In this document: piece by piece, positions 15,130-22,600 of the stretch
Position numbering within the stretch: the first letter of the stretch is position 1
Layout: each line of letters begins with the position of its first letter
From: Acidobacteriota bacterium
GTDB taxonomy: Bacteria > Acidobacteriota > Polarisedimenticolia > JBFMGF01
Assembly (NCBI GenBank): GCA_040752675.1
Contig: JBFMGF010000074.1
Coordinates: 1-34,542 of the forward strand
DNA: 34,542 bases
Reading direction: 5' to 3'
Program-made: the position numbers and the translations under genes
Notes under the pieces: generated by a model
Told to the model about the DNA's origin: nothing
The model's input: the letters and a program-made list of their open reading frames with translations, nothing else
Database searches by the model: none

Positions 15130-17754
15130 TCATTCCTTGATCTTCTTCTTCAGGCGATCTATGACATTCAATGCTTCGAGAGGAGTCAATTTGTTCAGAT
15201 TGATTTCTCTGAGTTCAATGATTATTTCGCCATTCTCAGGTTCAGAGAAGAGTGGAAACTGAAACGACTTCGAGCAGAGGGTTCCCTTCGAGCCTCTCGC
15301 CAGTTTCGGGATTCCATCCTTCCCAAACTCGTTATTCTCGAGATTGAATAAGATCTCCTTGGCTCGCTCGATCACCTCCTTTGGGATTCCAGCAAGCTTG
15401 GCGACCTGTATTCCATAGCTCCTGTCTGCTTTCCCTCGCTCGAGCCTGTGAAGGAAGATGACCTCGTCCTTCCATTCTTTGGCAGCGATGTTGTAGTTGA
15501 CGACTCGGGGCAGAGTGGCGGAGAGCTCGGTCAGTTCATGGTAGTGGGTCGCGAAGAGGGTCTTTGCAGAAATGTGGGGATTCTCGTGGATGTATTCCAC
15601 GACAGCCCAGGCGATGGAGAGACCATCGAACGTTGCCGTTCCCCTTCCAATCTCATCAAGAATGATGAGGCTCCGGGATGTGGCGTTGTTGAGGATGTTA
15701 GCTGTCTCGTTCATTTCGACGAGAAAGGTTGACTTTCCCTCGACAAGGAAATCGGAAGCTCCCACTCTCGTGAAGATCCTGTCCACCAGTCCGACCTCGG
15801 CCTCCTGCGCGGGGACGAAAGAACCTGCCTGGGCCATAAGGACAATGAGGGCAATCTGCCTCAGATAGGTTGATTTCCCGCCCATGTTTGGTCCCGTGAT
15901 GATGAGAATCTGGTTGTCGTCATTGTCGAGATGGGTGTCGTTCGGGACGAACCGAGCGTCCAGTTCCATCTTCTCGACGACGGGATGCCTGCCATTCTTG
16001 ATGATGATTCTGTCTCCTTCAGTGATCCTCGGCCTGACATAATCGTTCATTGCGGCGGCTTCGGCCATGGAGACAAGGACGTCCATCACTGCGATCCTCT
16101 CTGCCGTTTTCCTGATCCTCGAGGAGTTTTCCGAGAGATCTTCCAGAAGCTTCTCGAACAGCTCGGACTCCAGCTCCTTAATCCTGTCCTGAGCGGTGAG
16201 GACTTTCGTTTCGTACTCCTTCAGTTCAGGAGTGATGAATCGCTCTGCATTGACGAGGGTCTGCTTCCTGATGTAATCCTGCGGGATGTAGGCCAGGTTA
16301 GCCCTGGAGATCTCGATGTAATATCCGAAAATCTGATTGTACCTTACTTTGAGTGAGTTGATTCCGGTCCTTTTTTTCTCCTTTGCTTCCAGAGAGGCGA
16401 TGAAAGATTTCCCGGTGCGGTTGATCTCGCGAAGTTCGTCGAGCTCACGGCTGAAACCATCCTTGAAAATCCCACCTTCTCTTGTGGATATGGGAGCCTC
16501 TTCCGCTATGGAGGCATCGAGCCGCTGGTGTATATCTTCTAAAGAGTCGATTTCAGCGACAGTTTTCGTGATGAGGGAGCGTGAAACCTTCTCTCCAAAT
16601 GAAGCCAGTTGCGGAAGGATGACAAGGGAGTTCTTCATCGCCAGAAGGTCTCGAGGGTTAGCGCTCTTGATCGCTATCTTCGTGAGTATCCTCTCAATAT
16701 CCTGGATCGATCTTAACTTTTCCCTGATCGCCGCTCGTTCGATCCCCTTCTCGAGGAGCTCTTCAATGGAATCAAGACGCTCATCGATATCATCTTTCTT
16801 GAGGAGCGGGTTCAGTATCCAGTTTTTTAGCAGGCGTCCGCCCATGGAGGTAAGCGTGAAGTCTATGATCGAGATGAGCGTTCCCTTCCGGCTTCCATCC
16901 TTCAGGGATTTCGTGATTTCCAGGTTCTTCCGCGTCGTCGAGTCGATCAGCATGTAGTCCGAAGGATCGTAGGGAAGGATCCTGTCGATGTGATCAAGAT
17001 TTGCTTTCTGTGTCTCTTTGAGATAGCTGATGAGCGCTCCCCCCGCCGATATACTGCCTTTCCTGTCCTGGCATCCAAAGCCATCCAGCGAGGCCACCCG
17101 AAAATGTGTCAGGAGATTCCTGAGCGATGTTTCAGGGGAAAACTGCCATGAGGGGAGGGATGTCGTGAGAATCGATGAAAGGTTCTCTTTTCTGAATCTC
17201 TCAGGAAAAGAAAACTCTTCTGGCACGGCGATCTCACTGGGGGAGAAGTGCCTTAATTGTTCGGCAAGCGGCTCGAGGTAGTTTTCCGGCTGGAACTCGG
17301 AGATCCTGAAATCGCCTGTAGAAAGATCGATGAAAGCAGCACCGCAGAAATCTCCGGGAGGTGAGAAACTCGCGATGAAGTTGTTGCTCTTGGAGTCCAG
17401 GAGATTAAGCTCGGTGATGGTGCCGGGGGTTATGACACGGATCACTTCCCGTTTCACTATCCCCTTTGCCAGTTTAGGATCTTCAACCTGTTCGCAGATG
17501 GCGACCCGATGGCCGCTCTTCACGAGTTTAGCGATATAGGAATCGGCCGAATGGAACGGGACACCGCACATCGGGATGTGATGGGAAGTTCCTTTCCCTC
17601 TATGCGTCAGTGTGATCTGAAGGATCCTTGAGGCCGTGACGGCATCTTCATAGAAGAGCTCATAAAAATCGCCGAGCCTGAAGAACAGAAAGGTATCCTT
17701 GTGCTGTTCCTTGATCCTTCGATACTGCTTCAACATCGGCGTGAGGTCTGTCAT
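15130..17754 (-). CDS. mutS: DNA mismatch repair protein MutS
   Basis: 874 residues, full length for MutS1. The mismatch-reading Phe-X-Glu motif is Phe30/Glu32 in GDFYELFYED. HIPMCGVPFHSADSYIAKLVKSG is the conserved N-terminal segment. The connector, lever and clamp regions follow. The ATPase has Walker A GPNMGGKSTYLRQ, Walker B and signature around DEIGRGTATFDGLSIAW, and the ATHYHEL segment. The C-terminus ends in a helical tail (LTPLEALNVIDRLKKKIKE) like the usual dimerisation tail. MutS recognises mispairs and loops and recruits MutL; mutL is not in the window. AAGGG sits very close to the ATG, an unfavourable spacing, so the start could be re-examined. Confidence 0.98.
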   Translation of the reverse strand: MTDLTPMLKQYRRIKEQHKDTFLFFRLGDFYELFYEDAVTASRILQITLTHRGKGTSHHIPMCGVPFHSADSYIAKLVKSGHRVAICEQVEDPKLAKGIVKREVIRVITPGTITELNLLDSKSNNFIASFSPPGDFCGAAFIDLSTGDFRISEFQPENYLEPLAEQLRHFSPSEIAVPEEFSFPERFRKENLSSILTTSLPSWQFSPETSLRNLLTHFRVASLDGFGCQDRKGSISAGGALISYLKETQKANLDHIDRILPYDPSDYMLIDSTTRKNLEITKSLKDGSRKGTLISIIDFTLTSMGGRLLKNWILNPLLKKDDIDERLDSIEELLEKGIERAAIREKLRSIQDIERILTKIAIKSANPRDLLAMKNSLVILPQLASFGEKVSRSLITKTVAEIDSLEDIHQRLDASIAEEAPISTREGGIFKDGFSRELDELREINRTGKSFIASLEAKEKKRTGINSLKVRYNQIFGYYIEISRANLAYIPQDYIRKQTLVNAERFITPELKEYETKVLTAQDRIKELESELFEKLLEDLSENSSRIRKTAERIAVMDVLVSMAEAAAMNDYVRPRITEGDRIIIKNGRHPVVEKMELDARFVPNDTHLDNDDNQILIITGPNMGGKSTYLRQIALIVLMAQAGSFVPAQEAEVGLVDRIFTRVGASDFLVEGKSTFLVEMNETANILNNATSRSLIILDEIGRGTATFDGLSIAWAVVEYIHENPHISAKTLFATHYHELTELSATLPRVVNYNIAAKEWKDEVIFLHRLERGKADRSYGIQVAKLAGIPKEVIERAKEILFNLENNEFGKDGIPKLARGSKGTLCSKSFQFPLFSEPENGEIIIELREINLNKLTPLEALNVIDRLKKKIKE

Positions 17755-17854
17755 GCCCTTAAGTTTAGCACACCCCCACCACTCTTTAGAAGATAAAGCA
17801 GGAATCCTGTATCGAAGGGTAAGCTGATCGTTCTCAATTCTGAAACGATGGGTC

Positions 17855-17883
17855 TTGACATTTTAGTATGGAGGGAATATAAA
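17855..17883 (+). promoter_or_regulatory. Strong sigma70 promoter for the two small membrane protein genes
   Basis: TTGACA at 17855-17860 and TATAAA at 17878-17883 are separated by 17 bases: six of six and five of six consensus matches. Transcription would start near 17890, giving a leader of under 20 bases. Confidence 0.65.
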
Positions 17884-17906
17884 GGCTGGTAAATCGGGAG
17901 GAATGA

Positions 17907-18257
17907 TTGGAAGAGGAAAAACTAGAAGTTGAGATCAAAGATGAGGATCGGGTCATGCTCGTCTTCTCATATCTTGGACCTCTCTCCATTGTTTCCATTC
18001 TCACCGCCAGGAAAGAGTTCATCAAGTGGCATGCCAAACAGGGCTTCATCTTCTTCATCCTCTGGATGGCCCTATTCGTAGTCCTGCAGCCCTTCTATCT
18101 TTTCTTCAAGCTGATCTGGCTCGGCTGGCTGTTCCTCACCATTGAGATCCTCATTGGGCTGGGGATCTTCGCACTCGCCTTCTTCTGCATGGTTAGAGGG
18201 CTGGAGGGGGAGAAGTTCAAAATCCCCTTCATCGGCGACCTCGCCGACCGCTTCTGA
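17907..18257 (+). CDS. Small membrane protein, DUF4870/Tic20-like
   Basis: 116 residues starting with TTG. GGGAGGA ends 4 bases upstream and a strong promoter lies just before that. An ATG at 17903 is out of frame and stops after nine codons. Three hydrophobic segments follow a charged N-terminus: about 18-35, 47-70 and 73-98. The segment FIKWHAKQGF between the first two resembles the conserved loop of DUF4870 membrane proteins. The function of that family is unknown. The DedA gene follows after 11 bases and should be co-transcribed. Confidence 0.65.
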   Translation: MEEEKLEVEIKDEDRVMLVFSYLGPLSIVSILTARKEFIKWHAKQGFIFFILWMALFVVLQPFYLFFKLIWLGWLFLTIEILIGLGIFALAFFCMVRGLEGEKFKIPFIGDLADRF

Positions 18258-18268
18258 GTTTTCTTACA

Positions 18269-18850
18269 ATGATGCAGGCGATCATAACCGCTCTATCCGT
18301 ATTCGCATCGGCTTTCCTCGAATATATCTTCTTCCCCTACCCGGGCGATACGGTCATGCTCCTCGGCTATTTCTTAGCTGGCCGGGGGAACATCCCTCTC
18401 TGGCTTTGCATCATCTCATCTTTTTCAGGAAGCGTTGCCGGTGCCTTCACCTCTTATTACATCGGCTACAGGATGGGCACGTCCTACTTTTTCCTCAGGT
18501 ACAGGTGGGTCGCCAGGAGAGTAGAGAGGCTGCAGAAGTATTATGAACGATTTGGAGGCAGACTGTTGCTTATCAACAGATTCCTTCCGGGACTGAGAGG
18601 AGTTTTCCTTTACGCGGCCGGCATGGGAAGACTGCGATTCTTTGAAGTGGCTCTCTACTCCACTATCAGCAACATCCTCTGGCTCATCCTTATAGGATTT
18701 CTCGGATTGAGCGTCGGAACGAACTGGGAGGATGTCAGGAGAGTCTTCAAGGCCTACACAGGTACTCTCGGGATCATATTTTCGGCTATCTTTATCGTCA
18801 TTATTATCCGCCGGCTCTATAAACTATGGAAAGAAGCAAAGGCTCGATGA
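18269..18850 (+). CDS. DedA-family membrane protein
   Basis: 193 residues with about five hydrophobic segments. The family pattern is visible: FFPYPGDTVMLLGYFLAGRG (re-entrant loop region with the acidic residue), GSVAGAFTSYYIGYRMG, then RFLPGLRGVFLYAAGMGRL, the conserved arginine and proline motif, and a C-terminal helix with basic residues. DedA proteins include undecaprenyl-phosphate and phospholipid flippases that recycle lipid carriers across the inner membrane; the exact cargo here is unknown. Two ATGs in a row start the gene (18269, 18272), with no strong ribosome site, so coupling to the upstream gene is likely. Confidence 0.88.
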   Translation: MMQAIITALSVFASAFLEYIFFPYPGDTVMLLGYFLAGRGNIPLWLCIISSFSGSVAGAFTSYYIGYRMGTSYFFLRYRWVARRVERLQKYYERFGGRLLLINRFLPGLRGVFLYAAGMGRLRFFEVALYSTISNILWLILIGFLGLSVGTNWEDVRRVFKAYTGTLGIIFSAIFIVIIIRRLYKLWKEAKAR

Positions 18851-18875
18851 AGCTTTCATCTCCTTTCAGACAGCA

Positions 18876-18897
18876 TTGATCATGAAAACTTGATCAT
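18876..18897. repeat. Paired TTGATCAT repeat between convergent genes
   Basis: TTGATCAT occurs at 18876-18883 and again at 18890-18897. Because TGATCA is its own reverse complement, the two copies also form a hairpin. It sits in the 56-base gap between the DedA stop and the TPR gene stop and may act as a weak bidirectional terminator, but it lacks a T-run. Confidence 0.25.
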
Positions 18898-18906
18898 AGG
18901 ATGAAT

Positions 18907-20019
18907 CTATTGAGACTCTTCCTTCTGAGGCACTTCCCATGCATCCTTCCTCATGATCTGAACGGCAAACCCGCTCGTTATGGCCAGGTCTCGGATGAGG
19001 ATCCCTCTGCCGATGTACTCGGCGCAGGCAGCAATGAAAGTTCGTCTGACCTTCCAGAGATCGTTCTGGATGGATTGAAAATCTCCTTTCTTATCCAGAG
19101 CAGTCTTCTTGAGATCCTGTCCTTTTCTTGATAGTTCAATGATGGCAGCTTCAAGTTCCGAATCGTTCATCTTTTTGAACTTGTTTTCCGATTCATCAGT
19201 CTCTGGGAGTGGGGATTCTTCGAGGGCAGCCCTTGCTATCCTGTGGTTGTACTGTGCCTCCTCGCTGTACGGAAGGTGAAGCTCGATTACCTTCTTCCAG
19301 GCACTTTCCGCCTTCTCGTACTGACCGCTATTCAACGCCGAAACGGCGAGACGGTAGTATCCATCTTCGTACTTCGGTTCGATTTTGACGAGTTCTTCAA
19401 ACTCTTCCGACGCTCTGGCGAAGTCCTTCCCTTTGTAATCTACTTCGGCAATGACGACTAGTATCCTTCTGATGTATTCAGGAGGGAGGAGCTTATTCTT
19501 CTTGTTAAGCTCAAAAGCCTTTCTGTAATGTTCTGCGGCTTTTTCATTATTCCCGGCATCTAAATATATCTTCCCTATGCGGAAGAACGATAAGGAGTCT
19601 TTCACCTTCTTCAACTGCCCTTTCTCATACAAGTCGATGGCTTTCCTGGAGGTATCGAGCCATTCCTCCCTCATATTGAGGTTTACGTAGCAGTTGGCAA
19701 GATAGAAGAGGTTGTCGAGGGTGGGCTTTCGCGAGGATTCTTGTTGAAGCTTCTTAACGGCTCTGTTCAGGAACTCTTTCTCCTTCTCTCTGTCACCAGC
19801 TTTCATGTAGCAGAATGATATCTTGTACAGAGTGATTCCATCTTCGCATCCTTTCTCTTGAGCCTTCAGATACAAATCAAGAGCTTCACTCCAGTTCTTG
19901 TCAAAGTAGAGCTGGTCGGCTATCTTCATCTCTTCCCTCCCTCTGCATTTGCATTCTGTAACGTTCCATGCGAAGAGGGCGATTAACAGAGAAAGAAGCG
20001 TAACTGGAAAGTTTTTCAT
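18907..20019 (-). CDS. Exported TPR-repeat protein
   Basis: 370 residues from the ATG at 20019, which has GGAGG 4 bases upstream; an in-frame start at 20064 would add 15 residues ahead of the signal peptide and is unlikely. The N-terminal segment (about 2-20) is hydrophobic, so the protein is probably exported. At least five TPR units cover residues about 25-270, with the pattern of paired helices seen in YKISFCYMKAGDREKEKEFL, FYLANCYVNLNMREEWLDTS, FFRIGKIYLDAGNNEKAAEH and YYRLAVSALNSGQYEKAESA. The last 95 residues are not TPR and were not recognised. TPR proteins scaffold protein complexes, here probably in the periplasm. It is monocistronic between lolA (divergent) and the DedA gene (convergent). 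Confidence 0.8.
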   Translation of the reverse strand: MKNFPVTLLSLLIALFAWNVTECKCRGREEMKIADQLYFDKNWSEALDLYLKAQEKGCEDGITLYKISFCYMKAGDREKEKEFLNRAVKKLQQESSRKPTLDNLFYLANCYVNLNMREEWLDTSRKAIDLYEKGQLKKVKDSLSFFRIGKIYLDAGNNEKAAEHYRKAFELNKKNKLLPPEYIRRILVVIAEVDYKGKDFARASEEFEELVKIEPKYEDGYYRLAVSALNSGQYEKAESAWKKVIELHLPYSEEAQYNHRIARAALEESPLPETDESENKFKKMNDSELEAAIIELSRKGQDLKKTALDKKGDFQSIQNDLWKVRRTFIAACAEYIGRGILIRDLAITSGFAVQIMRKDAWEVPQKEESQ

Positions 20020-20103
20020 GCTTCCTCCGTCAGATAATGTGGCGATTTTATCCTTTTGCTGCAATTATTTCCACCTCAGAAAAAGATTTTTCACTATTAT
20101 TTT

Positions 20104-20133
20104 TTGACCAATTCCCCATTGCTATGATATAAA
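20104..20133 (+). promoter_or_regulatory. Probable promoter for lolA
   Basis: TTGACC at 20104-20109 and TATAAA at 20128-20133 are separated by 18 bases. Transcription would start near 20140, about 35 bases before the TTG start. Confidence 0.5.
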
Positions 20134-20175
20134 TTAAAAAAATATTCTTTAAGAAACTTCAAGCTGGAGGAACAG

Positions 20176-20880
20176 TTGTCTTTCGGGAAAAAACGTTTTC
20201 CGTCAAATAATCATCGCAGGATTCACCCGAAGATACAGGCTGCTTCGATGGTCATAGTTGTTGCATGTTTTTTGCTCGCCTCAGGAAATCCTTCCCGGAG
20301 CAGTGAGAGTGCAGATTCCATCCTGACAATGATCCAGGAGAAGTACAGCCATCTCAAGAGCTTCACGGCCGATTTCACACAGAGTTTTGAGTCGAAGGCC
20401 CTCGGGAGTGGCATCACGGAACGCGGAAAGCTTTACATAAGGATTCCAAGTCAGATGAGATGGGATTATGAAAAGCCCGAGGAAAAAATCGCAATATGCA
20501 ACGGAACGGATAGCTGGCTCTACATAAAAGATGACAACATTGCTGTGAAAGCAAATCTTGCCGCTTCGGGGGGGAGCCAGGCTTTAGTTTCACTCCTTAC
20601 GGGAATGGTCGATCTAAGAGACCTGTTCGAGGGAGAGCTAATCTCGAAAGCGCATGGCGAGGTGATAGCAAAGATAAGGCTGAAAGAAGAGAACGACCAG
20701 TTCGATTTCCTTCTCATAACCGTCAATACCCGGCAAAAACGCCTGACAAGGATAGAGGTCTTTGACCTCCTTGGAAACAGAATGGTCTATTCCTTCAACA
20801 ACATCGAAGAGAACGTCGAAGTGAAGCCAGAACTCTTCCAATTCTCCATTCCACCGGGTGCGCGGCTCAAGTTTGAATAA
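20176..20880 (+). CDS. lolA: Outer-membrane lipoprotein carrier protein LolA
   Basis: 234 residues starting with TTG, with GGAGGA about 5 bases upstream. A long basic N-region and a hydrophobic core (about 22-38) make a signal peptide. The mature part has the LolA pattern: FTADFTQSFESKALGSGITERGKLYIRIPSQMRWDYEKPE, then LYIKDDN, and the C-terminal NRMVYSFNNIEENVEVKPELFQFSIPPGARL. LolA shuttles lipoproteins from LolCDE in the inner membrane to the outer membrane through the periplasm. Its presence, with the lipoproteins in this window, argues for a diderm cell. The next gene has its own promoter. Confidence 0.9.
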   Translation: MSFGKKRFPSNNHRRIHPKIQAASMVIVVACFLLASGNPSRSSESADSILTMIQEKYSHLKSFTADFTQSFESKALGSGITERGKLYIRIPSQMRWDYEKPEEKIAICNGTDSWLYIKDDNIAVKANLAASGGSQALVSLLTGMVDLRDLFEGELISKAHGEVIAKIRLKEENDQFDFLLITVNTRQKRLTRIEVFDLLGNRMVYSFNNIEENVEVKPELFQFSIPPGARLKFE

Positions 20881-20896
20881 AACCAAATATTTGGTT
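20881..20896. promoter_or_regulatory. Perfect 16-bp palindrome, candidate operator for yajQ
   Basis: AACCAAATATTTGGTT reads the same on both strands. It starts right after the lolA stop, is flanked on both sides by GAATAA, and overlaps the first two bases of the yajQ -35 box. Its AT-rich stem and lack of a T-run speak against a terminator. A regulator-binding site is the better guess. Confidence 0.5.
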
Positions 20897-20923
20897 GAAT
20901 AAATCAAATCGTGGTGCTATTAT
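20895..20923 (+). promoter_or_regulatory. Sigma70-type promoter for yajQ
   Basis: TTGAAT at 20895-20900 and TATTAT at 20918-20923 are separated by 17 bases. Transcription would start near 20930, leaving a leader of about 16 bases. Confidence 0.5.
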
Positions 20924-20945
20924 CAGTTCACCTTTTTGAATCTTT

Positions 20946-21437
20946 ATGGCTGAAGAACACTCATTTGACATCGTATCTAAGATCGACCTTCAAGAAGTTG
21001 ACAACGCCATCCATCAGGCAATGAAGGAGATCAGGACCAGATACGATTTCAAGGGGAGCACCAGTGAGATCATAAGAGAAGGGGATGAGATGGTTCTGGT
21101 CTCGGAAGACCAGTATCGATTGAAGAGCGTTAGCGAGCTGTTGAGCCAGAAACTGGTCAAGAGAGGGGTTCCGCTGAAAGGGCTTACCTATGGAAGCATC
21201 CAGGAATCACGTGGAGGAAATGTCATCCAGAAGATAGCCCTGCAGAAGGGGATTCCCATCGAGAAGGGGCGAGAGATCGTCAGGATAATCAAGGATACGA
21301 AGTTAAGGGTTCAGGCCTCAATCATGGGCGACCAGATAAGGGTAAAGGGTAAGAACAAGGATGATCTTCAGTCTGTCATCCATCTCCTGCGCGAATCCAG
21401 CCTGAACATAGACATGCAGTTCACGAATTACCGATAG
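20946..21437 (+). CDS. yajQ: YajQ-family nucleotide-binding protein
   Basis: 163 residues, the usual length of the family (formerly UPF0234). It starts at MAEEHSFDIVSKIDLQEVDNA and shows TRYDFKGS, the conserved signature, followed by two similar ferredoxin-like halves and the C-terminal DLQSVIHLLRESSLNIDMQFTNYR. Some YajQ proteins bind cyclic di-GMP and act as regulators; others bind tRNA or GTP, so the role here is open. The polyprenyl synthase gene follows after 18 bases and is probably in the same transcript. A perfect palindrome touches its promoter. Confidence 0.95.
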   Translation: MAEEHSFDIVSKIDLQEVDNAIHQAMKEIRTRYDFKGSTSEIIREGDEMVLVSEDQYRLKSVSELLSQKLVKRGVPLKGLTYGSIQESRGGNVIQKIALQKGIPIEKGREIVRIIKDTKLRVQASIMGDQIRVKGKNKDDLQSVIHLLRESSLNIDMQFTNYR

Positions 21438-21455
21438 CAGGGCAGAAGATTTTTT

Positions 21456-22463
21456 ATGAATATTGCCGAAGAGATCAGGGCAAATGTGAAATCAGACATG
21501 TCGGCGATTTCCTATCTGGTTGCCGATAAGCTGGAGAAAACCGAAACGCTCTTTGCCGAGATGCTGAGATCCAGAATTGGGATCATCTCCACGATCGGAA
21601 AGCATATTGCGAATAGCGGCGGAAAGAGGATCCGGCCCCTCGTCCATCTTCTCAGCGCCGGGATGTGCGGCCATAAGGGGGAGAGGGACATTCTCTTTGC
21701 GTCCATCTTCGAATCCATCCACACGGCCACTCTCATCCACGATGACATCATCGACAACGCTCACACGCGCAGGGGAAGGGTTACCGTCAACAGGAAGTGG
21801 GGAAATTCGATCACGGTCCTTATTGGCGACTACCTCTTCACGAAGTCCGTCTTCAATGCCCTTCATGATGGAAACCTGAAGATCATCCATCGTATTGCCG
21901 AGATCACGATGAAGATGATCGAAGGGGAATTGATGCAGGAGGATTCAATCGGTAAGATCGATCTTACAGAAGAGGAATACATCGAGATAGCCAGAAGAAA
22001 AACCGCCTGCCTTTTTTCCGGCTGCACATCCATTGCAGGTATCATTTCCGACGCCAGCGACCAGGAAGTTAAGGCGCTCGAACAGTTCGGGATGAATTTC
22101 GGCATCGCCTTTCAGCTCATAGACGATCTTCTCGATTTAACTTCCGACGAGAAGGTTCTCGGCAAGCCAGCGGCAAGCGATCTCAAAGAGGGAAGACTCA
22201 CGCTTCCTTTGATATATCTTCTCCAGATCGGGATTCTGAAACACCGAAAGCTTATAACATCCATCCTTGGCGGTCATGATGGGGAAGATTCTCTCAAGGA
22301 CGTTATTAAGATCGTCGGCGAGAACGGCGTGATCAAAAGAGCAAGGGATAGAGCTTTCTATTTTGCAGAAAAAGCGAAGATCTATCTCGAAGCATTCCCA
22401 CATAGCGATTACCGTGACGCTCTCATCAATCTTACAGACCTTATCATAAATCGCGATAGATAG
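21456..22463 (+). CDS. Long-chain polyprenyl diphosphate synthase (IspB-like)
   Basis: 335 residues, full length for a trans-polyprenyl synthase. The first aspartate-rich motif is Asp96, Asp97 and Asp100 in HDDIIDNAHTRRGR; the second is Asp223, Asp224 and Asp227 in QLIDDLLD. GGKRIRPLVHLL binds the pyrophosphate. A small residue (Ala91) lies five positions before the first motif, where short-chain synthases have an aromatic residue. This suggests a long product such as octaprenyl or heptaprenyl diphosphate for quinone side chains. This chain-length inference is not proof. Ribosome site is modest. It follows yajQ by 18 bases. Confidence 0.9.
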   Translation: MNIAEEIRANVKSDMSAISYLVADKLEKTETLFAEMLRSRIGIISTIGKHIANSGGKRIRPLVHLLSAGMCGHKGERDILFASIFESIHTATLIHDDIIDNAHTRRGRVTVNRKWGNSITVLIGDYLFTKSVFNALHDGNLKIIHRIAEITMKMIEGELMQEDSIGKIDLTEEEYIEIARRKTACLFSGCTSIAGIISDASDQEVKALEQFGMNFGIAFQLIDDLLDLTSDEKVLGKPAASDLKEGRLTLPLIYLLQIGILKHRKLITSILGGHDGEDSLKDVIKIVGENGVIKRARDRAFYFAEKAKIYLEAFPHSDYRDALINLTDLIINRDR

Positions 22464-22529
22464 CTTCTGCCGCTTAAAATCCCATTTCTAGTATCGATCA
22501 TTCCTTAAACCCCAGCATCTTGTATTTTC

Positions 22530-22558
22530 TTTACATACCTCAAGTAATATGTTAAGAT
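22530..22558 (+). promoter_or_regulatory. Probable promoter for smc-fprA
   Basis: TTTACA at 22530-22535 and TAAGAT at 22553-22558 are separated by 17 bases, matching five and four of six positions. Transcription would start near 22565, at the left arm of a hairpin. Confidence 0.45.
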
Positions 22559-22563
22559 TTAAG

Positions 22564-22586
22564 CCTTTTTTGCAGATGAAAAAAGG
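22564..22586 (+). other. Hairpin in the smc leader
   Basis: A perfect 8-bp inverted repeat, CCTTTTTT at 22564-22571 and AAAAAAGG at 22579-22586, has a 7-base loop. The right arm ends 4 bases before the smc ribosome site (AAAGGG at 22590-22595), so folding could affect translation. The stem is mostly A-U and may be weak. Confidence 0.35.
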
Positions 22587-22600
22587 GAGAAAGGGCATTT

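Noticed and set aside
17903-17932. ATG at 17903 as the start of the small membrane protein
   Set aside because: It is in another frame and stops after nine codons; the TTG at 17907 opens the conserved protein.
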